Shown: piece after piece, positions 43,558 through 52,333 of the stretch | Position numbering within the stretch: the stretch's first letter is position 1 | Layout: the number at the start of each line of letters is the position of its first letter | From: a bacterium | GTDB taxonomy: Bacteria; Pseudomonadota; Gammaproteobacteria; Burkholderiales; Thiobacillaceae | Assembly (NCBI GenBank): GCA_009772925.1 | Contig: WOUQ01000006.1 | Span: 1 to 64,000, forward strand | DNA: 64,000 bases | Direction of reading: 5' to 3' | Notes under the pieces: model-generated | Seen by the model: the letters and a program-made list of their open reading frames with translations, nothing else | What the model was told of the DNA's origin: nothing | The model's database searches: none | Program-made: the position numbers and the translations under genes

Positions 43558-44142
43558 TCATGTCCGACCCGCGTTTTCCAGCAGACGCAGACGGGCCTCC
43601 AGCCGGTCGGCGGCTTCGCGCAGGGTGTCCACTTCGGCGACGAAGGCGCGGATGGCATGGGGGTCGGCCAGCAGGCCGGCCTCATGTACCGCGTATTCCG
43701 CCAGGTTGCGGCCGGCGGAGGTCATCGCCTGCTCACGCCAGGGACCCAGGGCGCGCAGGAAGCCGTCCACCCGGCTGGCGGCGATGTCGCCCAGCCAGGG
43801 ACGCAGGGCCAGCACCCAGTCGAAATCGGCCAGGGCCCGCGCCAGGTCGGCGGCCAGCACGCCGTCGCCCTCGGCGCGGAACAGTTCGTTCAGCGTGCCG
43901 CCGCCGAGCCAGCGCGGCAGGGCGGTGGGGTCGGGGGTGAGCCGCAGGGCGGCTTCGCCTTCCGCAGGCGCGGCCGTGAAGCCACCCTCCGCATCCACGC
44001 CCAGGTCCAGGTTCACGCCGGGCAGGACGAGGCGGAGCACCTTGCCGGCGTGCCCGGACAGTCGCGCCCGCGCCGCGGGCTGGGTGACCAGTAGGGCGTT
44101 GAGGGCGGCGAGCAGGGGAGCGGGCGGGGGGACGGCGGGCAT
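43558..44142 (-). CDS. ubiJ: UbiJ/SCP2-domain protein
   Basis: A 194-residue protein. The SCP2-like lipid-binding domain covers residues ~15-120 (VLRLVLPGVNLDLGVD, LPRWLGGGTLNELF). A C-terminal coiled coil (EVDTLREAADRLEARLRLLE) is the UbiJ signature. UbiJ forms a scaffold for the ubiquinone enzyme complex with UbiK. It lies upstream of ubiB (as in E. coli ubiE-ubiJ-ubiB), but here an MqsA-like gene and a repeat-bearing gap intervene and ubiE is not adjacent. Confidence 0.85.
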   Translation of the reverse strand: MPAVPPPAPLLAALNALLVTQPAARARLSGHAGKVLRLVLPGVNLDLGVDAEGGFTAAPAEGEAALRLTPDPTALPRWLGGGTLNELFRAEGDGVLAADLARALADFDWVLALRPWLGDIAASRVDGFLRALGPWREQAMTSAGRNLAEYAVHEAGLLADPHAIRAFVAEVDTLREAADRLEARLRLLENAGRT

Positions 44143-44202
44143 GGTCGGATTGTATTGCAAGGCCGATAATCCGGCCGCATCGCCGCCACCCGGAACCCAT
44201 AC

Positions 44203-45288
44203 ATGCTCGTCGAAGGGACCCCCACCCGCAGCATCCGCCCCCTGCTCGAGGCCGGCGCCCGCCGGGTGGAAATCATCGACCAGACCCGCCTGCCGCATGC
44301 CTTCGTGGCGCGCATACTGACCACGCCGGAAGACGCGGCGGAGGCGATCGCCGTCATGCGCGTGCGCGGCGCGCCGCTGATCGGCGCCACGGCGGCCTAC
44401 GGCATGGCCCTGGCGGCGGATCGGGACGCCTCCGACGCGGGGCTGCGGCGGATGGGCGATTTCCTCGTCGCCACGCGTCCCACCGCGGTCAATCTGCGCT
44501 GGGCGGTGGAGCGCATGCGCAAGCATCTGCTGGCCCGCCCGGTGAGCGAGCGCTCACCGGCGGCCTGGGCCGAGGCGGCGGCGATCTGCGAGGAAGACGT
44601 CGAGCAGAACCGCGCCATCGGCCGCCACGGCCTGGAACTGATCCGCGCCGCCTTGAAGGATGGACCGGTGCATGTGCTCACCCACTGCAACGCCGGCTGG
44701 CTCGCCACCGTCGACTGGGGTACCGCCCTGGCGCCCGTCTTCGCCGCGGCCGAGGCCGGCATTCCGCTGCACGTCTGGGTGGACGAGACGCGGCCGCGCA
44801 ACCAGGGCGCCAGCCTCACCGCCTGGGAACTGGCACAGGCCGGCATTCCGCATACGGTCATCGCCGACAACGCCGGCGGCCACCTGATGCAGCACGGCCG
44901 CGTCGACCTGTGCATCGTCGGCACCGACCGGGTCGCGGCCAACGGCGACGTCGCCAACAAGATCGGCACCTATCTCAAGGCCCTCGCCGCCTTCGACAAC
45001 GGCGTGCCGTTCTACGTCGCCGCGCCGGGACCCAGCATCGACTTCCGCCTGGCCAAGGGCGGGGACATTCCCATCGAGGAGCGCGACGCCGAGGAGGTGG
45101 CCTGCATCCAGGGCCTGGCGCCCGACGGCAGCCTGCTCAGCGTTCGCCTGATCCCCGCCGGCAGCGCCTGCGCCAATCCGGCCTTCGACGTCACCCCCGC
45201 CCGCCTGGTTAGCGGCCTCATCACCGAGCGGGGGGTGTGCGCCGCCAGCCGGCAAGCCCTGGCGGCCCTTTTCCCGGAGCGCTCATGA
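44203..45288 (+). CDS. mtnA: S-methyl-5-thioribose-1-phosphate isomerase
   Basis: A 361-residue eIF2B-like isomerase with [20 protein letters not shown] near residue 48, [15 protein letters not shown] (~163, catalytic Cys) and [17 protein letters not shown] (~244, catalytic Asp). It interconverts methylthioribose-1-phosphate and methylthioribulose-1-phosphate in the salvage of methylthioadenosine. The following gene overlaps its end by 4 bp and encodes a class II aldolase. This suggests either MtnB-type dehydration or the DHAP-shunt aldolase step next in the pathway. Confidence 0.94.
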   Translation: MLVEGTPTRSIRPLLEAGARRVEIIDQTRLPHAFVARILTTPEDAAEAIAVMRVRGAPLIGATAAYGMALAADRDASDAGLRRMGDFLVATRPTAVNLRWAVERMRKHLLARPVSERSPAAWAEAAAICEEDVEQNRAIGRHGLELIRAALKDGPVHVLTHCNAGWLATVDWGTALAPVFAAAEAGIPLHVWVDETRPRNQGASLTAWELAQAGIPHTVIADNAGGHLMQHGRVDLCIVGTDRVAANGDVANKIGTYLKALAAFDNGVPFYVAAPGPSIDFRLAKGGDIPIEERDAEEVACIQGLAPDGSLLSVRLIPAGSACANPAFDVTPARLVSGLITERGVCAASRQALAALFPERS

Positions 45289-45929
45289 CGCCGAATCCCT
45301 CCGATCTGCCCGCCCTGGTCGCGGCGTATGCCCGCCGCAGCGTGGCGGCGGGCCTCAACCAGGGCGCTTCCGGCAATGTGAGCACCCGCTCACCCGGCGG
45401 CTTCCTGATCACGCCCTCGGGACGTGACATGAGCGCGCTGGCCGCCGCCGACATGGTGCCGGTGGACATGGACGGTGCCGCGCCGGAAGGCATGAAGCCT
45501 TCCAGCGAATGGCGCTTCCACCGCGACGTCTATGCCGCCTTTGCCGAGGCCGGCGCCATCGTCCACGCCCATTCCCCCTTCGCCGTGGCCCTGGCCTGCC
45601 TGCGTCGCGACATCCCCGCTTTCCACTACATGGTGGCGATGGCGGGCGGCGCCGACATCCGCTGTGCCCGCTACGCCACCTTCGGCACCCAGGCGCTGTC
45701 CGACGCCGTGCTGGAGGCGCTGCGCGACCGGCGCGCCTGCCTCATGGCCAACCACGGCCTGCTTGCCTGGGGCGGCAACCTGGCCGACGCCCTGGCCCTG
45801 GCGGTGGAGGTGGAGGCCCTCAGCGGCCAGTACCTGCGTTGCCTGCAGGCGGGTGGGCCGGTGCTGCTGAGCGGCACGGAAATGGACGAGGCGATCGAGC
45901 GTTTCCGGGATTACGGCCGCCGTTCGTGA
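45285..45929 (+). CDS. Class II aldolase/adducin-family protein (fuculose-phosphate-aldolase-like)
   Basis: A 214-residue protein with [20 protein letters not shown] near residue 22 (phosphate-binding loop), an [15 protein letters not shown] pair of zinc-binding His near residues 89-91 and [10 protein letters not shown] (third His). The catalytic Glu is in KPSSEWRFH. It overlaps mtnA, so it likely acts on methylthioribulose-1-phosphate or 5-deoxyribulose-1-phosphate. Sequence looks closer to fuculose-phosphate aldolases (Ald2 of the DHAP shunt) than to MtnB dehydratases, but this is not proven. Confidence 0.8.
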   Translation: MTPNPSDLPALVAAYARRSVAAGLNQGASGNVSTRSPGGFLITPSGRDMSALAAADMVPVDMDGAAPEGMKPSSEWRFHRDVYAAFAEAGAIVHAHSPFAVALACLRRDIPAFHYMVAMAGGADIRCARYATFGTQALSDAVLEALRDRRACLMANHGLLAWGGNLADALALAVEVEALSGQYLRCLQAGGPVLLSGTEMDEAIERFRDYGRRS

Positions 45930-47143
45930 TGCGCCGTCTGGCCCTGTTCGCCCTGACGGCGCTGGGGCTCGCCGCCTTGCTCTGGCTGCTGGCGACGGAT
46001 GCCGCGCCGGAATTGCCGCGCGCCGCCGCCTTGAGCCCCGCCGACCTCGCCCAGGGCCGGGCGCTGCTTGCGTCCCTGGGCCCGCGCCGCCCGCGCGAAG
46101 GCGAAACCCGCGAGCTGGTCCTGCGCGCGGCCGACCTGCAACGCGGCGCCCAGGTTCTGGCGGACCGCTTCGGCGGCCGCGCGGCCGTGCGCATCGAGGG
46201 CGGCGAGCTGAAACTGCGCGCCAGCCTGCCTGTGCCCGGCCTGCCACGCCATCTCAACCTGCGCGTGCGCCTGGTCCAGCGCGGGGCGATGCTGGCGCCG
46301 ACGAGCGCGCGGCTGGGCGCGCTGCCCCTGCCGGGGGCCCTGTCCGGACGACTGCTGGATTTCATCCTGGCCCGTTCGCCCTATGCCGAGACGCTCGCTG
46401 CCGCCCGTGCGCTGCTGGACGGCGCGCGGTTGCAGGGGGACAGCCTGGTCCTGCGCTTTACCTGGCGGGCGGAACAGGTGCAGCGGGCCATGGCGGGCGC
46501 GGCCGAGCATGGCCTGGAGCCCGCCGCGCTGGACGCCTACCGGGCGCATCTGGCGAAATCCGGCAACAGGGATCTCGCCGTCCTTCTTGGCGAGGCCTTT
46601 TCCCTCGCGCAACGGCGTTCGCGCGAAAACGACCCGGTGCGGGAAAACCGTGCCGCTTTCGCTGCCCTGGCCGAGCGGGCCCTGGGCATGCGGCTACCGC
46701 CGCGACCCGACGCATTGCGGAAAATTCGTGGTGGCGGCGCGCGTCTGGCGGGGCGGGTGGACCTTGCCCAGCATTTCGCGCTGTCGGCCTACCTTGCCGC
46801 CACCGGCGGCTCGGACCTGGCGGATGCCGCCGGGGTCTACAAGGAGTTGCGCGACAGCCAGGGCGGCAGCGGGTTTTCCTTCGCCGATCTCGCCGCCGAC
46901 CTGGCCGGAACCCGCCTCGGCGAGCGGGCGACCCGCTCCGCCTCAGCGGCCGCCGAGGTGCAGGCGCGGCTGGCGGGCCGGCGCGATGCCCGCCTGTTCT
47001 TCCCGGAGGTGACGGACTTGCCGGAGGCGCTGGGCGAGGAGGAATTCCGGCGCCGCTACGGCGGGGTGGAGGCGCCGGCCTACCGGCGGCAGGTGCGGGA
47101 AATCGAAGGCCGCATCGACGCCCTGCCGCTCTATAAGGAGTAG
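45929..47143 (+). CDS. Exported or membrane-anchored hypothetical protein
   Basis: A 404-residue protein with one N-terminal hydrophobic helix (LALFALTALGLAALLWLL, uncleaved or lipid-free signal) and a long periplasmic part. The N-terminal half is beta-rich (LNLRVRLVQRGAMLAP, SLVLRFTWRAEQVQRAMAG), with strand pairs like a lipid- or hormone-binding fold. The C-terminal half is helical with ALSAYLAATGGSDLADAAGV near residue 285. No enzyme motif recognised. Its ATG overlaps the aldolase stop, so it shares the transcript although its role in that pathway is unclear. Confidence 0.7.
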   Translation: MRRLALFALTALGLAALLWLLATDAAPELPRAAALSPADLAQGRALLASLGPRRPREGETRELVLRAADLQRGAQVLADRFGGRAAVRIEGGELKLRASLPVPGLPRHLNLRVRLVQRGAMLAPTSARLGALPLPGALSGRLLDFILARSPYAETLAAARALLDGARLQGDSLVLRFTWRAEQVQRAMAGAAEHGLEPAALDAYRAHLAKSGNRDLAVLLGEAFSLAQRRSRENDPVRENRAAFAALAERALGMRLPPRPDALRKIRGGGARLAGRVDLAQHFALSAYLAATGGSDLADAAGVYKELRDSQGGSGFSFADLAADLAGTRLGERATRSASAAAEVQARLAGRRDARLFFPEVTDLPEALGEEEFRRRYGGVEAPAYRRQVREIEGRIDALPLYKE

Positions 47144-47163
47144 CCCGACGCGTCCGGCGTGGC

Positions 47164-48138
47164 TTACGCTGCGGCGGTGTCCAGCATTGCCGCCCGCGCG
47201 GCGCCGCGCAGGCCGATGTCGGCGTCCAGCACCACCGCCACCGGCAGGCTCCGCGTCCACTCGGCGAAGCGTCCTTTGGCGTGAAATCCGTGCAGGAAGT
47301 CGCCGTTGCGCAGCGTCGGCAGGACTTGCGGGGCGATGCCGCCGGCCAGAAAGACACCGCCTTCGGCGCGTGCCGCCAGGGCCAGATCGCCGGCGGTCTG
47401 GCCGAGGATTTGCGCGAACAGGCGCAAGCCCTGTGCGGCGGCCGCGTCGTCTCCGGCCAGGCCGGCGGCGGTGATGGCCGGGGCGGGATGCGCCTCGCGC
47501 AGCAGGGGCGAATCGGCGCGGCCGGCTTCCGCCAGACAGAAGCGGTACAGCTCGACGATGCCCGGCCCGGACAGGATGCGCTCCACCGAAACGCGTCCGT
47601 GCGCGCGGCGCAGATGGGCGAGCAGCCGGTCCTGCGTGGCGTCGAGCGGGGCGAAGCCGATGTGGCCGCCTTCCGAGGCGAGCGGGCGATAGCCGCCGTC
47701 CCGCCAGACGCAGAGGCAGACGCCCAGGCCGGTGCCGGCCCCCAGGGCGAGCCGCGGCGCGTTGGCGACGGCATCGCCGGCCTGCAGCGGCGCGAGCTGC
47801 TCCGCGCGGAGGCCGGCGAGACCCCAGCCGACGGCGGCGAAGTCGTTGACCAGGAGGGCGTTGCGGAAGCCGAAGCGGGCCGCCAGGGCGGACGCGTCGA
47901 CGTTCCAGTCGAGGTTGGTGAAGCGCGCGCGGAGGCCATCGGTGGGGCCGGCCACGGCCAGGCAGCAGGCTTCCGGCACGGTTTCCGCGCCCAGGAAGTC
48001 GGTGAGGATGGCTTCCAGGTCGGCATGCCCGCGGCTGGCATAGCGCGCCGCGCGCAGGATGTCGATGCCGTCCCGATCGGCCTCGGCGATGGCCAGGCGA
48101 CAGTGGGTACCGCCGATGTCGCCGGCGAGCACCCTCAT
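47164..48138 (-). CDS. glk: Glucokinase
   Basis: A 324-residue sugar kinase of the proteobacterial Glk family: the phosphate-1 loop VLAGDIGGTHCRLAI at the start, NDFAAVGWGL near residue 96 (catalytic Asp), GAGTGLGVCL (~128), SEGGHIGFAP (~150, glucose-binding) and AGGIAPQVL near the C-terminus. It phosphorylates glucose with ATP. Overlaps the DoxX gene by 4 bp, so the two are co-transcribed from the DoxX side. Confidence 0.92.
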   Translation of the reverse strand: MRVLAGDIGGTHCRLAIAEADRDGIDILRAARYASRGHADLEAILTDFLGAETVPEACCLAVAGPTDGLRARFTNLDWNVDASALAARFGFRNALLVNDFAAVGWGLAGLRAEQLAPLQAGDAVANAPRLALGAGTGLGVCLCVWRDGGYRPLASEGGHIGFAPLDATQDRLLAHLRRAHGRVSVERILSGPGIVELYRFCLAEAGRADSPLLREAHPAPAITAAGLAGDDAAAAQGLRLFAQILGQTAGDLALAARAEGGVFLAGGIAPQVLPTLRNGDFLHGFHAKGRFAEWTRSLPVAVVLDADIGLRGAARAAMLDTAAA

Positions 48139-48617
48139 GACCAGAGGCGGCGTTCGGTGCGCAGGTAATGCGCGCGCAGCCAATGGTCGAGACTGAGCTT
48201 GCCGGGGCCGGCGAGGATCAGGGGCAGGAACAGGACGAGATAGATGAGCGGCAGTTTCCAGCCGCCCTCGCTGATGGTGTAGCCGAGGCCGGCGTGCACC
48301 GAGTAGATGGCCACCAGGGTGAGGATGGACAGGGAAACGGCGAAGAAGCGGGTGGCCAGCCCCAGCACCAGGGCGACGGCGCCGAGCAGCTCGAACCAGG
48401 TGGCGAGTTGCCAGCTCAGTTCGACCGGCACAAGGTTGAAGGGGAAGGGAAAGTTGTCCCGAATGTCGCCGAACCAGTTCTGACCATGGAATTTATCCAC
48501 GCCCGCGTCCCAGAATTCCTTGGCCAGCAGCAGGCGCAAGGCCAGCGGCGCGAGCCAGGGGGACGCCGCGTCGAGGGCTGCGAGCAGGTCCTTCAGACGT
48601 TGCAGGATGTGTTCCAT
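48135..48617 (-). CDS. DoxX-family membrane protein
   Basis: A 160-residue protein with four helices: LAPLALRLLLAKEFWDAGVD, LATWFELLGAVALVLGLATR, FFAVSLSILTLVAIYSVHAG and LPLIYLVLFLPLILAG. The DoxX family includes a subunit of archaeal thiosulfate:quinone oxidoreductase and many redox-related proteins of unknown role. The charged segment KFHGQNWFGDIRDNF between the first two helices is family-typical. Two bases after the diguanylate cyclase stop, so probably one operon. Confidence 0.85.
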   Translation of the reverse strand: MEHILQRLKDLLAALDAASPWLAPLALRLLLAKEFWDAGVDKFHGQNWFGDIRDNFPFPFNLVPVELSWQLATWFELLGAVALVLGLATRFFAVSLSILTLVAIYSVHAGLGYTISEGGWKLPLIYLVLFLPLILAGPGKLSLDHWLRAHYLRTERRLWS

Positions 48618-48619
48618 GG

Positions 48620-50179
48620 TCACTCTCCGTTTGCGTGCACGACGATGGCGTTGCGCCCGCTTTGCTTGGCTTTGTAGCAGGCGGCGTCGGCGGCCGCCAG
48701 GCATTCGTCGAGCGAGGCCCAGTGCGGCGGCACGTGCACCACACCGATGCTCGCGCCCACCTGGTGGCTGTGGCCGTTCCAGTCCAGGCGCAGGGCGGCG
48801 ATGCCATCGCGCAGGCTGGCGGCGATGCGCTCCGCCATGTCGTGGGGACAGGCCGTAAGCAGCAGGCCGAATTCGTCGCCGCCCATGCGGGCGAGGAAGT
48901 CGCTCTCGCGGATGCGGCACAGCATGAGCGCGGCGATGCGGCGCAACAGTTCGTCGCCGGCGGCGTGGCCGGCGCTGTCGTTGACGTTCTTGAAGTAGTC
49001 GAGGTCGATGAACAGCAGGGATAAAGGCAGGTCGCCGGCGCGGCGGCTGACGAGGATGCGCGACACGCGTTCCTCGAAGGCGCGCCGGTTCTGCAGGCCG
49101 GTGAGCGCGTCGTGTTCCGCCTGCCAGGCGAGCTTGCGGCTCAGTTCGCGCTGTTCGCTGACGTCGCGCAGCACCAGCACGCCGCCGCCGATTTTGCCGC
49201 GGTCGTCGCGGATCGGCGAACAACGGCCCGCCACTTCGTGCTCCAGGCCGAAGCCGCAGGTCAGCACGGCCGCCTCCGGCAGATCGAAGCCGCTGCCTTG
49301 CAGGGTTTCCGCCATCAGGCGGGCGGCGAGATCCACCCGCGTGCCGCGTTCCGACAGGTGCAGGACCTGGGTGAAGGGCTTGCCCTGGGATGTCTCGGCA
49401 TCGACGCCGAGCAGATGTCCCATCGCCGGGTTGAGATAGCGCAGCACGCCATCCCGGTCGAAGCGCAGCACGCCGTCGCCAATGGCGCGCAGGGTGACCT
49501 GGGCGCGCTCCTTGGCCTCGAACAGGTCCTTCTCCAGGCGCCGGCTGAGACGCACCACGAATACCGCAATGCTGATCCCCACCAGCATGGCGGCGGCGGA
49601 CAGGGCCATGGCCAGGCTCTTGGAGCGGTCGCGGGCGGCCACGGCGTCGCGCAGGGCGGCCTCGTTTTTCGCGCGCTGCATGTCCAGCAGCGCCTTCCAG
49701 CCCCGCATCATGCTTTCCTGGCGGGGACGCAGCACCGTGTGGATGCGATCGCGGGCGGCTTGCAGGGCATCGCGCCGCAGCAGGTCGATGATCTCCCCGG
49801 AGATCTCCTCGACCTTGCGCAAGTCGTCACGGGTGTTCTGCCAGAGGTTCAGTTCCTCAGCATCCAGGGGCAGGGCGAGAAACTGGTCGCGGACCTGGAT
49901 GAAGGCGCCCGCCATCTGCGCAAAACGCATCAACTCCTCGTCACGCGCAAAGGGGTCTTCCAGATTCGCGGCCAGCAGCAGGGATTGGTGGCGGGCCTGA
50001 TGCAGGCCGTGCATGCCGGTCGCGAAGGAGGCCTTCTGGTTGCGCTCGGAGACGATGGCGGTGAGTTGGTCGCTGAGGCGGTGGATATGGGTGACGCCGA
50101 TGGCGGCGACCGACAGCAGCAACAGCAGTATGACGCCGAAACCGGCGACCACGGGGACTAGGGCGGAGGGTGTTTTCAC
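48620..50179 (-). CDS. Membrane diguanylate cyclase with sensor and PAS domain
   Basis: A 519-residue protein. TM helix 1 (~10-30), a periplasmic four-helix-bundle sensor (~31-185), TM helix 2 (MALSAAAMLVGISIAVFVV, ~190-208), a PAS domain (~225-350) and a C-terminal GGDEF domain. The active site MGGDEFG is intact, and an RxxD inhibitory site (RESD) lies five residues before GGDEF. It should make cyclic-di-GMP in response to an unknown periplasmic signal. The start is GTG. c-di-GMP could control the exopolysaccharide genes of the window, but this is inference. Confidence 0.92.
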   Translation of the reverse strand: MKTPSALVPVVAGFGVILLLLLSVAAIGVTHIHRLSDQLTAIVSERNQKASFATGMHGLHQARHQSLLLAANLEDPFARDEELMRFAQMAGAFIQVRDQFLALPLDAEELNLWQNTRDDLRKVEEISGEIIDLLRRDALQAARDRIHTVLRPRQESMMRGWKALLDMQRAKNEAALRDAVAARDRSKSLAMALSAAAMLVGISIAVFVVRLSRRLEKDLFEAKERAQVTLRAIGDGVLRFDRDGVLRYLNPAMGHLLGVDAETSQGKPFTQVLHLSERGTRVDLAARLMAETLQGSGFDLPEAAVLTCGFGLEHEVAGRCSPIRDDRGKIGGGVLVLRDVSEQRELSRKLAWQAEHDALTGLQNRRAFEERVSRILVSRRAGDLPLSLLFIDLDYFKNVNDSAGHAAGDELLRRIAALMLCRIRESDFLARMGGDEFGLLLTACPHDMAERIAASLRDGIAALRLDWNGHSHQVGASIGVVHVPPHWASLDECLAAADAACYKAKQSGRNAIVVHANGE

Positions 50180-50357
50180 GCGCTGGCGCTGGCGCGGGCG
50201 GCGGGTTGGACCGCTCGTGCCCGTCCCGGGCAGGAGCGGACAGGCTGGACCGAGCCGTGATGTCGCTCACTCGATGTTGCGGATTGCGCGCCGGCGCGCA
50301 TCGCGGGTCTCCTCGCGCGTGGTTTGCCGCGTATGCTGCGATGCAACGGCGCGCGCG

Positions 50358-50621
50358 TCAATCGATCAGATCAAGTTCCAGCAATTCATCGCTGAGACCG
50401 CTGCGATCGTCGTTGAGCACATGCACCACGCGGTTTTCGCGGCCGTATTCCCAGGGCTGGCCATGCTGGTCGACCAAAAGGGTGGCGGCGGATTCCGGTT
50501 CGAGTACCAGGGCGGGTGGCGATTCCAGCACCTCCACCACCACGCAGACCTCACCCCGGTGGCGCACGCGCAGCCCGATCAGGCTACGCAGGTGGGGCAG
50601 GGAGATGGCCATTTCGTTCAT
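50358..50621 (-). CDS. Small conserved hypothetical protein
   Basis: An 87-residue soluble, beta-rich protein. LIGLRVRHRGEVCVVVEVLE near residue 15 forms an SH3-like barrel start; ESPPALVLEPESAATLLVDQ follows, and the tail is acidic. No catalytic residue pattern. It overlaps the glutamine amidotransferase gene by 4 bp and is probably translated with it. ATG 50621 is preferred; Met 50612 is an alternative. Confidence 0.7.
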   Translation of the reverse strand: MNEMAISLPHLRSLIGLRVRHRGEVCVVVEVLESPPALVLEPESAATLLVDQHGQPWEYGRENRVVHVLNDDRSGLSDELLELDLID

Positions 50622-51322
50622 GCGCGCAGGCCCCGCAACCAGTGCGCGTAGAGCCCTTCGGCGCAACGCTGCAGGGCGGGCAGGTGGGTGGCCGCAAGGC
50701 TTTGCATCCGCTCCGCGCTTTGCACGGCCGGGCCGCGCGCGGCGGCGAGTTCGTCGGCGCCCACCACGCACCATTCCTGGATCATGGCCTCGGTCATCTC
50801 CACGTGGCATTGCAGCCCTAAGTGCTTGCCCAGGGCATAGGCCTGGTTGGCGCAGTGCGGGCTGGACAGCAGGTGGACCGCGCCGGGCGGCAGGGAGAAG
50901 GTTTCACCGTGCCAGTGAAAAGCCTGGAAGGAAGGCATGTCGCCGAACCAGGCGCGCGCCTCGGGCGAGTCGGCCACGCGCACCTCGCCCCAGCCGATCT
51001 CCTGCACCGGGTTGCGGCCGACCACACCGCCCAGGGCCTTGGCGATGAGCTGTCCGCCGAGGCAGTGGCCGAGTACCGGGATGTCGCGCGCCACCGCCGC
51101 GCGGATCAGTTCCAGCAGCGGCGGGATCCATGGCAGAGGGTCGTTCACGCTCATCGGTCCGCCCATGAACACCAGCCCGGAGAAGCCATCGGGCCTGGCG
51201 GGCACGGCATCGCCGGCGTCGATGGCGATGAGCCGCCATGGCAACTGGCGGGCTTCGATGACCCGGGCGAAATGCCCCGGGCCTTCACTGGCGGCGTGGC
51301 GGAAGATGGCGATGGGCTTCAT
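50618..51322 (-). CDS. Class I glutamine amidotransferase-like protein
   Basis: A 234-residue protein. The nucleophile elbow is GHCLGGQLIAKALGG (Cys near residue 87), preceded by VFMGGPMSVNDPLPWI. The H and E of the triad are in QAFHWHGETFSLPPGAVHLL and CHVEMTEAMIQEW. The fold matches GuaA-like stand-alone amidotransferases, which may act on glutamate-type conjugates or other metabolites. Substrate unknown. Overlaps the small gene downstream. Confidence 0.88.
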   Translation of the reverse strand: MKPIAIFRHAASEGPGHFARVIEARQLPWRLIAIDAGDAVPARPDGFSGLVFMGGPMSVNDPLPWIPPLLELIRAAVARDIPVLGHCLGGQLIAKALGGVVGRNPVQEIGWGEVRVADSPEARAWFGDMPSFQAFHWHGETFSLPPGAVHLLSSPHCANQAYALGKHLGLQCHVEMTEAMIQEWCVVGADELAAARGPAVQSAERMQSLAATHLPALQRCAEGLYAHWLRGLRA

Positions 51323-51436
51323 GCGGCACGGTCTGGCGTGGGATATGCCGCGCATTATGCGCCTGATGCCAGAGCCAGGCGGGGGCCCAGGTTGGCGGGG
51401 ATGCGCGCCCGGAGAAGACGAAATTCTGGTCGCCGC

Positions 51437-52273
51437 TCAGGCCTGCGGGGACTTGTCGTTCTCGATCAACGCGTAGGCGGAGTGGTTGTGGATGGACTCG
51501 AAATTCTCCGCTTCCACCACATACGCATCGATGCGCTCATCCCGGTTCAGCGCGGCGGCGACGTCGCGCACCAGATCCTCGACGAACTTGGGGTTCTCGT
51601 AGGCGCGTTCGGTGACGAACTTCTCGTCGGGACGCTTGAGCAGGCCATAGAGCTGGCTGGAGGCATTGTCCTCGGCGATCTTGATGATGTCCTCGATCCA
51701 CACGAAGGCATTGGTGCGCACGGTGATGGTGACGTGCGAGCGCTGGTTGTGGGCGCCGTACTCGGAAATCTTCTTGGAGCAGGGGCACAGGCTGGTACAG
51801 GGCACCAGCACCTTCATGGTTTGCAGGTACTCGCCGTTCTTGATTTCGCCGATGAAGGTGACGTCGTAGTCCATCAGGCTCTGCACCCCGGACACGGGAG
51901 CCTTCTTGTTGACGAAGTAGGGGAAGTTCATCTCGATGTGGCCGGACTCCGCCTCCAGCTTCTTCACCATCAGGCGCAGCACGTCCTCGAAGGATTCCAC
52001 CGAGAATTCCCGCTCGTTGCCGTTGAGGATCTCGATGAAGCGGGACATGTGGGTGCCCTTGAAGTGATGCGGCAGATAGACATACATGCCGAAGCTGGCG
52101 ATGGTGTGCTGGGCGCCGCCGGTCTTGTCGAGTACCCGCACCGGGTGGCGGATGGCCTTGATGCCCACCTTGTCGATGGCGATCTGGCGCGAGTCGGGAT
52201 AATTCTGCACGTCGGCGATGGCCGGAGTGGGGCAGGGGTTGGCGGTATTGCAGACCGCTTCGCAGGTGCTCAT
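51437..52273 (-). CDS. folE2: GTP cyclohydrolase FolE2
   Basis: A 278-residue member of the metal-versatile GTP cyclohydrolase IB family, which makes dihydroneopterin triphosphate for folate and queuosine. The metal-binding segment is [18 protein letters not shown] (near residue 155), followed by [10 protein letters not shown] with the catalytic His. A conserved Glu lies in [13 protein letters not shown]. FolE2 works under low zinc. It is the last gene of the minus-strand run that starts at rpsU, with folB 10 kb away in the window. Confidence 0.95.
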   Translation of the reverse strand: MSTCEAVCNTANPCPTPAIADVQNYPDSRQIAIDKVGIKAIRHPVRVLDKTGGAQHTIASFGMYVYLPHHFKGTHMSRFIEILNGNEREFSVESFEDVLRLMVKKLEAESGHIEMNFPYFVNKKAPVSGVQSLMDYDVTFIGEIKNGEYLQTMKVLVPCTSLCPCSKKISEYGAHNQRSHVTITVRTNAFVWIEDIIKIAEDNASSQLYGLLKRPDEKFVTERAYENPKFVEDLVRDVAAALNRDERIDAYVVEAENFESIHNHSAYALIENDKSPQA

Positions 52274-52333
52274 GGCGAATTCCTGAATGGAGTTGGACGC
52301 AGTATAAACCGCGGCAATAGTTGAGTAAATAGA

